From assembly GCA_023404955.1 (NCBI GenBank), contig JAEXZY010000139.1, positions 1-64,000 of the forward strand: DNA of 64,000 nucleotides, given 5' to 3'. The notes under the pieces were generated by a model that saw nothing but the letters and a program-made list of their open reading frames with translations, made no database searches and had not been told where the DNA came from. Position numbers and translations under genes: made by a program. Below, one piece after another: positions 1 through 6,951 of the stretch. This DNA is from Actinomycetes bacterium (lineage in GTDB: Bacteria > Actinomycetota > Actinomycetes > Mycobacteriales > Mycobacteriaceae). Numbering within the stretch: position 1 is the stretch's first letter; the number at the start of each line of letters is the position of its first letter.

Positions 1-37
1 GCGAGAATCGCCGCCGGTGCCTGCCGGATCACACCTG

Positions 38-742
38 TCATACGGACTTCGTGACGCCGTAGTACGCCACGATGTCGTCGGTGTCGGTCGTCGAGCTGGT
101 CAACGTCGCGTAGGAGCGCAGGAACGACTGTCCCGCACAACCATCCACCTTGATGTGCACGTCCTTGAGCGTCACGCGGGCCGGTGCGGCCTTGAACGAC
201 TTCTTGTCGACGGACACCTGGTTCACGGTGCCCGGCTTCAGGTGGATCTCGAGGGTGCCCGAGATCGGGAAGTTCACGCCCGTCGGCACCAGTCCGCCGG
301 TCAGCGTCGAACCCGAGGTGCCGATACCGACGGAACCGATCAGACGAACCTGGCCGAGTTCGATGCCGCAGCCGATCTGGTAACCGGCCTCGAGCACACC
401 GCCGTTGAGCTTGGTCTTGCCATTGCCCGTCACCGTGCCGACGAACGTTCCGCCGACCAGGTATTCGCGCGACGAGACTGCCGTGGTCAGCGGAGCGATG
501 GGCAACTGCGTCTCACCGGTGGCGGCGACGCTGAGTTGCCACCCATCCGGTGACATGACGGTTCCGGGAGGGCCGGAGGCGACGACGCCGTTGTCCGGCG
601 GCGGCCCGGCATCCGGTGGCGGCGCGCCGTCCACCGGAGGCGGTAGCGGTGCCGGCGGAGCCGGCTGGGCGAACGCGGTGGGCGCCGCGAAGGCCGGGAG
701 AACGAGGCCGGTGACGGCCAGCGCGAGCAACTTCTTCTTCAT
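38..742 (-). CDS. MspA-family outer-membrane porin-like protein (copy 1)
   Basis: A 234-residue exported protein of the MspA family, the mycobacterial outer-membrane porin fold. It has a signal peptide (MKKKLLALAV followed by a hydrophobic stretch and Ala-rich cleavage region), then a Pro/Gly-rich linker to about residue 60, then the MspA-like core with SREYLVGGTF, LEAGYQIGCGI and SFLRSYATLTSST near the C-terminus. Two cysteines (in YQIGCGI and DGCAGQS) could form a disulfide; classical MspA lacks them, and the Pro-rich N-terminal linker is also not classical. The paralogue lies directly upstream on the same strand, so this is a tandem duplication. Channel function is inferred from family membership. 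Confidence 0.85.
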   Translation of the reverse strand: MKKKLLALAVTGLVLPAFAAPTAFAQPAPPAPLPPPVDGAPPPDAGPPPDNGVVASGPPGTVMSPDGWQLSVAATGETQLPIAPLTTAVSSREYLVGGTFVGTVTGNGKTKLNGGVLEAGYQIGCGIELGQVRLIGSVGIGTSGSTLTGGLVPTGVNFPISGTLEIHLKPGTVNQVSVDKKSFKAAPARVTLKDVHIKVDGCAGQSFLRSYATLTSSTTDTDDIVAYYGVTKSV

Positions 743-813
743 GAATGCAGGTGCCTCTCAAAGTCTTTCGGTCAGCGAAGTCTGTGATGACGAACGAGGG
801 TCGCGGATCGGTC

Positions 814-1503
814 CTACACCGCCTTCGTCACGCCGAGATAGGTGACGACATCGTCGGTGTTGTCGGTCGAGCTGGTCAGCGTCGCGTAGGACCGGATGAA
901 GGACTGACCTGCGCACTGATCCGTCTTGACCCGCACGCCCGTCAGCGTGATGCGGGTCGAGGTGCCCTTGAAAGACTTCTTGTCGAGCGCCACGGTCGTG
1001 ACCGTGCCGGGCTTGAGGTACACCTTGCCCTGCAAGCTGAGCGAGGCACCGAACGCCGGGTTGCCGGTGAACGGAATGCCGATGCTGGGCGTGATGCTCG
1101 CACCGGGGTTGATCTCCGTCTCGTCGGAGATGATGCCGCAACCGATCTGCTCGCCGGCCTCCATCGACCCGCCGGCCAGGGTGGTCTTGCCCTTGCCGGT
1201 GATCTTGCCGGTGAACGTGCCGCTCACCAGGTACTCACGCGACGAGATGGCCGTCGTCAGCGGCGCCACCGGCAACTGAGTTTCGTTGGCACCCATTACT
1301 TCCAGGTGCCAGCCGTCGGGTGTGTCGAGGATTCCGGGCGGGCCAGACGGGACCGCGCCATCGGGCGGAGGAGGAACGGGCGCCGCATCTGCGACGGGCT
1401 GCACCCCTGGATTGGCGGGTGCCGGTTCCGCCGCAACGATCGGCGCGGCCAAGACCGGCGCCGTCAGGCAGACAGCGGCGAGCGAGACATAGCGGTTGAA
1501 CAT
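814..1503 (-). CDS. MspA-family outer-membrane porin-like protein (copy 2)
   Basis: A 229-residue paralogue of the preceding MspA-like gene. I start it at the ATG beginning MFNRYVSLAAVC, because this gives a clean signal peptide ending near APIVAAEP; longer in-frame starts add a charged non-signal leader. The core repeats the family landmarks: DGWHLEV, ETQLPVAPLTTAISSREYLV, EQIGCGI, CAGQSFIRSYATLTSST and the C-terminal GVTKAV. The loop after EQIGCGI is longer than in copy 1. The two paired cysteines are conserved. It is transcribed ahead of copy 1 with a 71-base gap, so the two are probably co-expressed. Confidence 0.85.
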   Translation of the reverse strand: MFNRYVSLAAVCLTAPVLAAPIVAAEPAPANPGVQPVADAAPVPPPPDGAVPSGPPGILDTPDGWHLEVMGANETQLPVAPLTTAISSREYLVSGTFTGKITGKGKTTLAGGSMEAGEQIGCGIISDETEINPGASITPSIGIPFTGNPAFGASLSLQGKVYLKPGTVTTVALDKKSFKGTSTRITLTGVRVKTDQCAGQSFIRSYATLTSSTDNTDDVVTYLGVTKAV

Positions 1504-1828
1504 GGGTCTGACGACGCCTCTCGTGGAATGTGGACGGGTTGTATCGCCTTTGACCCGCAGAGCGTCCATGGACCGGGTGTCCACAAGGTGAACGGACGGT
1601 TGCCCGTTCGGGCCTGCTTTCTATCGAGTGCACACCTTTGCTGTGAGAAGCCTGTGCGGTTCACTGTGAGGTGTCACGCAACATAGGAATAGACCCCCGC
1701 CAGTCATGCCGACGTCGCCGTCTGTTCACTTTCGCCGCATTGAGTGCACCTTTGTGGTTGCGGAAAGCGCTGTCACGTAAGAGTTTCGCGTCTGTACATC
1801 ACGCCTCAGAATCGATCGGAGAACGAAC
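1504..1828. other. Divergent intergenic region with an imperfect direct repeat
   Basis: This 325-base gap separates the minus-strand MspA pair from a plus-strand secreted-protein gene and must carry both promoters. No gene is visible. A direct repeat is present: GAGTGCAC followed by CTTTG occurs near 1626-1640 (with two extra bases between the halves) and again near 1741-1753. Either copy could be a regulator half-site. I did not find a convincing -35/-10 pair for either direction. Confidence 0.4.
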
Positions 1829-2368
1829 GTGCCAACTGTGCTCAGTGCCAAGCGAGCGGTTCTCACAGGATATGTCACAATCATCGTGAGTTTTTTGCTG
1901 GCGCCAACCGTTGCCGCGCAGCCGGTCGACGCGGTGGCCGATCCTTCAGCACCCCCCGTCCAGGTCGCTGCGCCGGGAACTGACAACGCGGATCCGGCCG
2001 CGGTCGCGGCGTGCAGCCAGTTCGCCCAGGTGTTGGACTCCACGGCGACCTACTATGGCGACTTCGCCGACTCCCTCGAGGCCTTCGCCGCAGTCGACTA
2101 CTCGGACCCTGCTGTCGAGAGCAGCAACGTCCTGGGCCGCACCGCGTTACGACAAGGCGCGGGAGTCGCGATGAGCGCCGCCAACACGCCTGGCCTGGCA
2201 CCGGACGTGGCAGACCCGATGCGCCGCTGGTCTGTCGATGCCACCAAGCTGCTCGTCAAGATGGGGCTGCGCGGGGGGCGCGACACGCTGAACACCACCG
2301 CTGATGAGATGAACAACGACGCGGTCGCCGCCCAGCAAGCCTGCGCGGCGGCTGGTACTCACGCATGA
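1829..2368 (+). CDS. Secreted mycobacterial protein of unknown function
   Basis: A 179-residue protein with a GTG start and a signal peptide (hydrophobic core VTIIVSFLLAPTVAAQ, likely cleaved after VAAQ). The mature part is Ala-rich and mostly helical, with a cysteine near residue 62 (VAACSQF) and another near the C-terminus (AQQACAAAG) that could pair. I do not recognise a named domain. Its stop overlaps the start of the next gene (ATGA), so the two are cotranscribed and probably act together in the cell envelope. Confidence 0.7.
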   Translation: MPTVLSAKRAVLTGYVTIIVSFLLAPTVAAQPVDAVADPSAPPVQVAAPGTDNADPAAVAACSQFAQVLDSTATYYGDFADSLEAFAAVDYSDPAVESSNVLGRTALRQGAGVAMSAANTPGLAPDVADPMRRWSVDATKLLVKMGLRGGRDTLNTTADEMNNDAVAAQQACAAAGTHA

Positions 2369-3087
2369 CCCGCACCCGACCACGGCGTGCTCACGCGCTG
2401 TGCGCCGGGTCCGTGTCACTAGCACTGGCCACCGCCGCCTGTGGCGGCACGACCACTGCATCTGAACCGACGACACAGGATCTCGTCCCAGATTCTGCAC
2501 TGAACGGACTCCTGCTCAACCGCAATGACATCGGCGTGATCATGAACGGCGCTGCTCTGATCACCGAACCCGTGAGTTCCACGATGGACGACAACCGCAA
2601 CATGCTCCCCAACCTCAACTGCCTGGGTGTCTGGCATCCTGGCGAGGCGGCCATCTACGGCACCGCGGACACGCCCGGGTCCTGGCGTTCGGTACGCACG
2701 CAACTCCTCCGCGCGCCCGGGAACGACCAGTGGCGCTCGTCGGTCGTCCAGTCCGTGACGTCCTACCCGACACCCGACGGCGCACGTGACTTTCTCGCCC
2801 AGTCCGCGGACCGCTGGGGCAAATGCACCAATCACACGGTCAACATCACGCTCAACGATCAACGGTTACCGCGTTGGCGCAGTGGTGATCTCACCGCTGC
2901 ACCTGATCGATTACGGATGCCGATCACTCGCACTACCGAGACGGCCGCCTCGTCGTGCGAGCACATTCTCGCCGCGCGCGTGAACGTCGTCATCGATGTC
3001 CTGGCCTGTGCGCCTCGATCAACCGACGTGAGACAGGCGAGCGTCATCGCCGACCGGATCGCCGCGAACGTCCCCACGTCCGGCTGA
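2365..3087 (+). CDS. Lipoprotein with PknH-type extracellular sensor domain
   Basis: A 240-residue lipoprotein. The N-terminus has a positively charged leader and a lipobox (LATAACGG, Cys near residue 26). The rest matches the pattern of the mycobacterial PknH_C-type sensor domain, found free as lipoproteins (LppH type) or at the end of Ser/Thr kinases. Landmarks are the early LLLNRNDIGVIMNG segment, a Cys in PNLNCLGVW, WRSSVVQSVTSYP, WGKCTNHTVNI, SSCEHILAARVNVVIDVLAC and the closing IADRIAANV. The four cysteines fit the two disulfides of that domain. No kinase is adjacent. It overlaps its neighbours on both sides by ATGA. The ligand is unknown. Confidence 0.8.
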   Translation: MTRTRPRRAHALCAGSVSLALATAACGGTTTASEPTTQDLVPDSALNGLLLNRNDIGVIMNGAALITEPVSSTMDDNRNMLPNLNCLGVWHPGEAAIYGTADTPGSWRSVRTQLLRAPGNDQWRSSVVQSVTSYPTPDGARDFLAQSADRWGKCTNHTVNITLNDQRLPRWRSGDLTAAPDRLRMPITRTTETAASSCEHILAARVNVVIDVLACAPRSTDVRQASVIADRIAANVPTSG

Positions 3088-3335
3088 TGCTGCCGACCTC
3101 GGACAGCGCGAACGACGCGCAGGCAGACTACTATCTGGCAATGATGGCCGCGCGCTGGCAAGCCCTCGAGACCGAGATCGTCGAACGGTGCAACGAACTG
3201 CGCATGCTCTCCCCTGCAGCACGGAAAGCGGAGCGCGGCCGCAACATTCGCCGGATCATCAAGCGCAAGCAAGCCGAGGTGGCCTCCGTACGCGACATGT
3301 GCGCGGCACTGGTTGCGCGCACCAATCCGAGCTAG
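3087..3335 (+). CDS. Small charged helical protein of unknown function
   Basis: An 82-residue protein starting at the ATG that overlaps the previous stop (ATGA). This makes it the third gene of a small operon with the secreted protein and sensor lipoprotein. It has no signal peptide or membrane segment. The sequence is helical and strongly charged (AARWQALETEIVERCNELR, then KAERGRNIRRIIKRKQAE), compatible with a short coiled coil or nucleic-acid contact. Its stop overlaps the end of the convergent TetR gene. Function is not recognised. Confidence 0.6.
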   Translation: MLPTSDSANDAQADYYLAMMAARWQALETEIVERCNELRMLSPAARKAERGRNIRRIIKRKQAEVASVRDMCAALVARTNPS

Positions 3336-3901
3336 CCGAGCAGTAAACGCGCCGCCTTCTCCAGTTTCTGGGCGATCTCATCGTAGGAGGCGTACCCCAT
3401 TCCGGCATTCACCAGCGCACCGGCGTACAGCAACTCCAACGTGTCGATGACTCCCGGATCGGCGTCTGCACCCACCGCTTCGGCCAGCCGGTCCCGGATC
3501 ACGCGGCCGATGCGCAGCCGCAACACCTCGACATCCGGGTCTCGACCGAGAAGGGCGGCGGTCACCGCGCCCGCGAATTCAGGCTCGTCGGCAACTGGCT
3601 TCGAGATGTGCCCGAGCACTTCGATGACCCGCACCGCGGAGTCGTCGGATTGGTGCAGCACGCAGGGATATTCGGCAAGGCGGCGCCAGAATACCTCCGC
3701 GACCAGGTGCTCTTTGGACGAGAAGTACGTGTAGGCGGTCGCCGCACCGACACCGGCTTCGGCGGCGACCCGCCGCACGGTCAAGCCGGCGAAACCCTCC
3801 CGGCCCAGTACGTTCACCGCAGCCTGCCCGAGCCGCTCCACGGTCTCGGCCTGCTTGGCTGTCAGGCGCCGCCGAGTCGACTCGCGGGCCGGATTGGACA
3901 C
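3332..3901 (-). CDS. TetR-family transcriptional regulator
   Basis: A 189-residue TetR regulator. The N-terminal helix-turn-helix spans about residues 18-70 (AAVNVLGREGFAGLTVRR, then VAAEAGVGAATAYTYFSSKE), typical of the family; the rest is an all-helical ligand domain. It starts at a GTG inside a dyad (GGACA-CA-TGTCC, 3896-3907), which suggests autorepression. The same 12 bases, in opposite orientation, lie on the promoter of the glycosyltransferase operon 4.4 kb away, making that operon a likely target. The divergent methyltransferase shares the intergenic region and may also be controlled. The effector ligand is unknown. Confidence 0.9.
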   Translation of the reverse strand: MSNPARESTRRRLTAKQAETVERLGQAAVNVLGREGFAGLTVRRVAAEAGVGAATAYTYFSSKEHLVAEVFWRRLAEYPCVLHQSDDSAVRVIEVLGHISKPVADEPEFAGAVTAALLGRDPDVEVLRLRIGRVIRDRLAEAVGADADPGVIDTLELLYAGALVNAGMGYASYDEIAQKLEKAARLLLG

Positions 3902-3907
3902 ATGTCC
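3896..3907. promoter_or_regulatory. Putative TetR operator (autoregulatory)
   Basis: GGACACATGTCC, an inverted repeat of 5-base arms around CA, covers the GTG start of the TetR gene and lies 48 bases before the divergent methyltransferase. The identical 12-mer, reverse-complemented, occurs at 8285-8296. Assignment to this TetR protein is inference. Confidence 0.6.
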
Positions 3908-3941
3908 GGACGCTACTACAACCCCCAGGTGCCAGCAACGG

Positions 3942-3947
3942 TAGGTT
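3942..3947 (+). promoter_or_regulatory. -10 element of a probable leaderless promoter
   Basis: TAGGTT fits the mycobacterial -10 pattern TANNNT and ends 7 bases before the ATG at 3955. Transcription would then begin at or next to the start codon, which supports that start. No ribosome binding site is present. Confidence 0.45.
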
Positions 3948-3954
3948 GGAGCCC

Positions 3955-4617
3955 ATGACCATGCCGCCGGCTGCCACCATTCTGTTCGACCTCGCTGAAC
4001 GGGTCACCGGCTTCATGCCCGCCGACGAGGGCCGGACGCTCTACGACACTGCGCTGCGGTATCTCGGTGACGGGGTGGCTGTCGAGATCGGAACGTACTG
4101 CGGCAAGTCGACTGTGATGCTCGGCGCGGCCGCCCAGCAGACCGGGGGCCTCCTCTTCACGGTCGACCATCACCATGGCTCCGAGGAGCACCAGGCCGGG
4201 TGGGAGTACCACGATTCGTCGTTGGTGGACCCCGTCACCGGATTGTTCGACACGCTGCCCACCCTGCGGCACACGCTCGACGCGGCGAAGCTCGACGAAC
4301 ACGTCGTCGCGGTGGTGGGCCGCTCCCCCGTCGTCGCGCGCGGGTGGCGAACACCGTTGCGGCTGTTGTTCATCGACGGTGGCCACACCGAGGAAGCGGC
4401 CCAGCGCGACTTCGAGGGCTGGGCGCGCTGGGTGAACGTCGGCGGTGCTCTGGTGATACACGATGTGTTCCCCGATCCGGCCGACGGCGGTCAGGCACCG
4501 TTTCACATCTACCGACGAGCCCTGGACTGTGGCGATTTCCGCGAGGAGCTGTCGACCGGTTCGATGCGGGTGCTGGAGCGCGTCGGCGGCGACGTCGGAC
4601 GTTTGACTGCGACGTAG
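3955..4617 (+). CDS. Class I SAM-dependent methyltransferase (Methyltransf_24 type)
   Basis: A 220-residue cytosolic methyltransferase-like protein. The SAM-binding first strand and loop is AVEIGTYCGKSTVMLG (about residues 42-57). A His-rich patch follows (TVDHHHGSEEHQ, about residues 65-77). RLLFIDGGHTEEAAQRDF is the usual post-strand-4 motif of the class-24 methyltransferases, and GGALVIHDVF follows. The start is placed at the ATG 7 bases after a TANNNT -10 box; a TTG 9 bases upstream is the alternative. It diverges from the TetR gene over a dyad, so it may be regulated by it. The substrate cannot be told from sequence. Confidence 0.8.
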   Translation: MTMPPAATILFDLAERVTGFMPADEGRTLYDTALRYLGDGVAVEIGTYCGKSTVMLGAAAQQTGGLLFTVDHHHGSEEHQAGWEYHDSSLVDPVTGLFDTLPTLRHTLDAAKLDEHVVAVVGRSPVVARGWRTPLRLLFIDGGHTEEAAQRDFEGWARWVNVGGALVIHDVFPDPADGGQAPFHIYRRALDCGDFREELSTGSMRVLERVGGDVGRLTAT

Positions 4618-4623
4618 ACGTCA

Positions 4624-4657
4624 CACTGCGCACGCTAAAGTAGCGAAGTGCGCAGTG
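4624..4657 (+). promoter_or_regulatory. Dyad flanking the -10 box of a leaderless promoter
   Basis: Perfect 10-base arms, CACTGCGCAC (4624-4633) and GTGCGCAGTG (4648-4657), enclose a second small dyad, GCTA/TAGC (4634-4637 and 4641-4644). TAAAGT (4636-4641) fits a -10 box and ends 6 bases before the GTG start at 4648, so the transcript probably starts at that G. The right arm therefore covers the first codons, and the dyad is better read as a protein-binding operator than as an RNA hairpin. Confidence 0.55.
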
Positions 4658-4911
4658 AAGCAGAGATCGCGGCTGAGGCGGATCTCATGCAGGCCAAGGC
4701 TTTTTCGGCACAGTTCCGCGCCGAGCGTGCGGACCTGGAGGGCCAACTGAGCCGGCACAGAGAGCTGCTGGACACGGCACGGACGAATTGCGACAGCCGG
4801 TCGGCGGCAGCGATCCGAAAGTCGATCCGTTTGACCGAGGACGACCTGCGGAGAATCGATCGCATGCTCGAGGCGATCGAACGACGATTCCCAGAGGCGT
4901 TCAGCCGATGA
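4648..4911 (+). CDS. Small coiled-coil protein of unknown function
   Basis: An 87-residue, very charged helical protein, VRSEAEIAAEADLMQAKAF to the end PEAFSR. Heptad-like spacing of Leu/Ile with Glu/Arg (DLEGQLSRHRELLDTA, then DDLRRIDRMLEAIERRF) suggests a coiled-coil dimer. There is one cysteine. The GTG start sits inside a strong dyad and 6 bases after a TAAAGT -10 box, so it is probably leaderless and regulated at the promoter. The 3' end overlaps the convergent three-helix-bundle gene by 11 bases. No function is recognised. Confidence 0.65.
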   Translation: MRSEAEIAAEADLMQAKAFSAQFRAERADLEGQLSRHRELLDTARTNCDSRSAAAIRKSIRLTEDDLRRIDRMLEAIERRFPEAFSR

Positions 4912-5173
4912 TTCTGGCGAGCTCCTCTTTCGCATGCCGCTCGACGAACAGCGGCACGAAGTCGCGAATGGGCCGCCCGTCGAACCGAGCGTGCTCGCGA
5001 TGGACGAGTCGTGCCACGTCCTGCGCAGGAATGCGGTCGTACATGTCGCTCAGCCGCGCCGCGATCTGGTCCATGATCTGCTGCTCGCTCAACTCGACCA
5101 TCGAAGCAGCATCGAAGGCCGGCCCATCGACCGTCAATGCACCGTCGAAAAACGTCAGTGTTTCGTCAGGCAC
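4901..5173 (-). CDS. Three-helix-bundle dimerization domain protein (DUF3562-like)
   Basis: A 90-residue protein with the pattern of a small actinobacterial three-helix-bundle family: MVELSEQQIMDQIAARLSD, then IPAQDVARLVHREHARF, then GRPIRDFVPLFVERHAKEEL. The family is typically about 70-90 residues and its role is not defined. The GTG start follows the upstream TGA with no gap, so it is the last gene of the glycosyltransferase/methyltransferase operon. Confidence 0.75.
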   Translation of the reverse strand: MPDETLTFFDGALTVDGPAFDAASMVELSEQQIMDQIAARLSDMYDRIPAQDVARLVHREHARFDGRPIRDFVPLFVERHAKEELARIIG

Positions 5174-6238
5174 TCAGCGCTCGCTGGCTGCACACTCGCA
5201 GTCGTAGTCGCCCACAAGACCCCGGGGCAGATCAGCACCACGGAAGATGCCACAGCCAGGAGTCGCCGACGACAAGGCGTCCGCGGCCAAGATGACGGCG
5301 GCACCCGTCCACGTGGTGCGCTCCACCGGCCAGCGCTTACCGTCGGTGTAGACCAGACCGGTCCAGTAAGAGCCGTCCTCCTCCCGCAGATGGTGCATCG
5401 CCGAGAACTGTTCGAACGCCCGGCTGCGATCGCCCATCGCGTCGAGAGCCATTACCAGCTCACAGGTTTCGGCGCCGGTCACCCACGGCCGGTCATCGAC
5501 GCAGCGGATACCCAGACCCGGGACGACGAAGTCGCCCCACCGCGCATTGATGCGCGCATGCGCGCGAGGCCCCCGTACCGCGCCTCCCAGCACCGGGTAG
5601 TACCACTCCATCGACCAGCGGTCCTTGACCGTGAACCCCTCGGGATGTTCGGCGATGGCGTGTCCGAGACGGCCCACCGCGACTTCCCACTCCGGCTGCT
5701 GCTCACCGAGGTAGTCGGCCAACGCGAGCGCGCACTGGATACTGTGGTGGACACTCGAGCACCCGGTGAGCAGAGCCTCCGCGGCCGGCCCGGAAGGACC
5801 TGCCGCCCAAGCGATCTCACCGGTGCTCTTCTGCAGACTGAGGACGAAGTCGATGGCTTTGGCCACCGTCGGCCACATCGCTTCGGCGAATGCCCTATCG
5901 CCGGTGATCAGCACGTGATGCCACACTCCCGTGGCGATGTAGGCACAGAAGTTGCTGTCGCTGTTGGGATCTTCGACGACGCCGTCGCGCAGCTGGATCG
6001 GCCACGTGCCGTCGGCGCGCTGCGTCACCCGCGACCATTCGAACGCCGCACGTGCGCCGTCCAGCAACCCCGCCACGGTCAGCGCCATCGCGTTCTCGAT
6101 GTGATCCCAGGGATCCGTGTGCCCACCCACCGACCAGGGGATCGCACCCGAGGTTTCCTGAGTCGCGGCAATGGATTGCGCGGTCTGCAGGCACTGCTCG
6201 GCCGTGAAAACGCCTGGTACGTGGGGGATGTCAGCCAT
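5174..6238 (-). CDS. Alpha/alpha-toroid (prenyltransferase/cyclase-fold) protein
   Basis: A 354-residue cytosolic protein beginning MADIPHVPGVFTAEQCLQTA. The chosen ATG overlaps the stop of the methyltransferase gene (ATGA). Repeated helical blocks with Trp-rich motifs (GAIPWSVGGHTDPWDHIENA, GTWPIQL, GEIAWAAGPSG, GSYWTGLVYTDGKRWPVERTTWTGAAV) are typical of alpha/alpha-toroid folds such as terpene cyclases and six-hairpin glycosidases. I see no DxDD cyclase motif, so cyclase activity is not supported. Such proteins often accompany a GT4 glycosyltransferase and methyltransferase in mycobacteria. A role in processing a glycolipid or glycan made by its neighbours is inference. The C-terminus holds a cysteine cluster (YDCECAASER). 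Confidence 0.7.
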   Translation of the reverse strand: MADIPHVPGVFTAEQCLQTAQSIAATQETSGAIPWSVGGHTDPWDHIENAMALTVAGLLDGARAAFEWSRVTQRADGTWPIQLRDGVVEDPNSDSNFCAYIATGVWHHVLITGDRAFAEAMWPTVAKAIDFVLSLQKSTGEIAWAAGPSGPAAEALLTGCSSVHHSIQCALALADYLGEQQPEWEVAVGRLGHAIAEHPEGFTVKDRWSMEWYYPVLGGAVRGPRAHARINARWGDFVVPGLGIRCVDDRPWVTGAETCELVMALDAMGDRSRAFEQFSAMHHLREEDGSYWTGLVYTDGKRWPVERTTWTGAAVILAADALSSATPGCGIFRGADLPRGLVGDYDCECAASER

Positions 6239-6951
6239 CAGATGGGCTTGGTGAAGTAGAGGGCGACGCTCTTGCCGATGACCGGATTGAGCACCGCCTC
6301 GGCGGTGCGGGTCAGCCACGGACGGCTCATCATGTCCCACACCAGCAGCTTGTGGTATGCGCTCACCGCGGGATGGCTCTCTCGTTCCGTGCCGACCGCG
6401 CACTTGAGCCACCAGTAGGGCGAGTGCAGAGCGTGAGCGTGGTGCGTGTGTGTCAGCGTCAATCCGTGGCCGAGCACCTTGTCCCGCAGTTGATCGGCCC
6501 GGTAGATGCGGATGTGGCCGCCCTCGTTGGCGTGGTAGGAGTCCGACAGCGCCCAGCAGACACGTTCGGGCAGCCACCGCGGAACCGTGATCGCCAAGGC
6601 GCCACCGGGTTTGAGCACACGCACGAGTTCGGCGATGGCACGGTCGTCTTCGGGGACGTGTTCGAGGATCTCCGAGGCGATCACGCAGTCGAACGTGGCA
6701 TCCGGGTACGGGAGATCGAGCGCATCACCTTTGACGGCTTCACCCTTGGCCGACGCCGGGGCCTCGCCCTGCTCCTTCATCGCCTGCAGAATCTCGTCGA
6801 CATCGTTGAGATCGGCGGCATTCTGGTCGAATCCGACGACGTCAGCACCTCGGCGGAAGGCCTCGAACGTGTGCCGGCCGGCGCCACACCCAACGTCGAT
6901 CACCTTGGTTCCCGCACCCACACCGAGGCGGTCGAAGTCCACGGTCAGCAT
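6238..6951 (-). CDS. Class I SAM-dependent methyltransferase (Methyltransf_11 type)
   Basis: A 237-residue methyltransferase starting at MLTVDFDRLGVG; longer in-frame starts lie within the upstream glycosyltransferase gene. SAM motif I is VIDVGCGAGRHTF (about residues 18-30), then the acidic loop VVGFDQNAAD, the motif II/post-II region DCVIASEILEHVPED (about residues 94-108) and LKPGGALAITVPRW. The His-rich TLTHTHHAHALHSPYWW is a likely acceptor-site region. It overlaps the glycosyltransferase stop at one end and the toroid protein start at the other, so translation of the three is coupled. The substrate is probably a sugar or lipid-linked sugar, by context only. Confidence 0.85.
   Translation of the reverse strand: MLTVDFDRLGVGAGTKVIDVGCGAGRHTFEAFRRGADVVGFDQNAADLNDVDEILQAMKEQGEAPASAKGEAVKGDALDLPYPDATFDCVIASEILEHVPEDDRAIAELVRVLKPGGALAITVPRWLPERVCWALSDSYHANEGGHIRIYRADQLRDKVLGHGLTLTHTHHAHALHSPYWWLKCAVGTERESHPAVSAYHKLLVWDMMSRPWLTRTAEAVLNPVIGKSVALYFTKPI

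Noticed and set aside
5174..6238. Calling the toroid protein a terpene cyclase or prenyltransferase.
   Set aside because: The fold fits, but the DxDD and isoprenoid-binding aspartate motifs are not seen.
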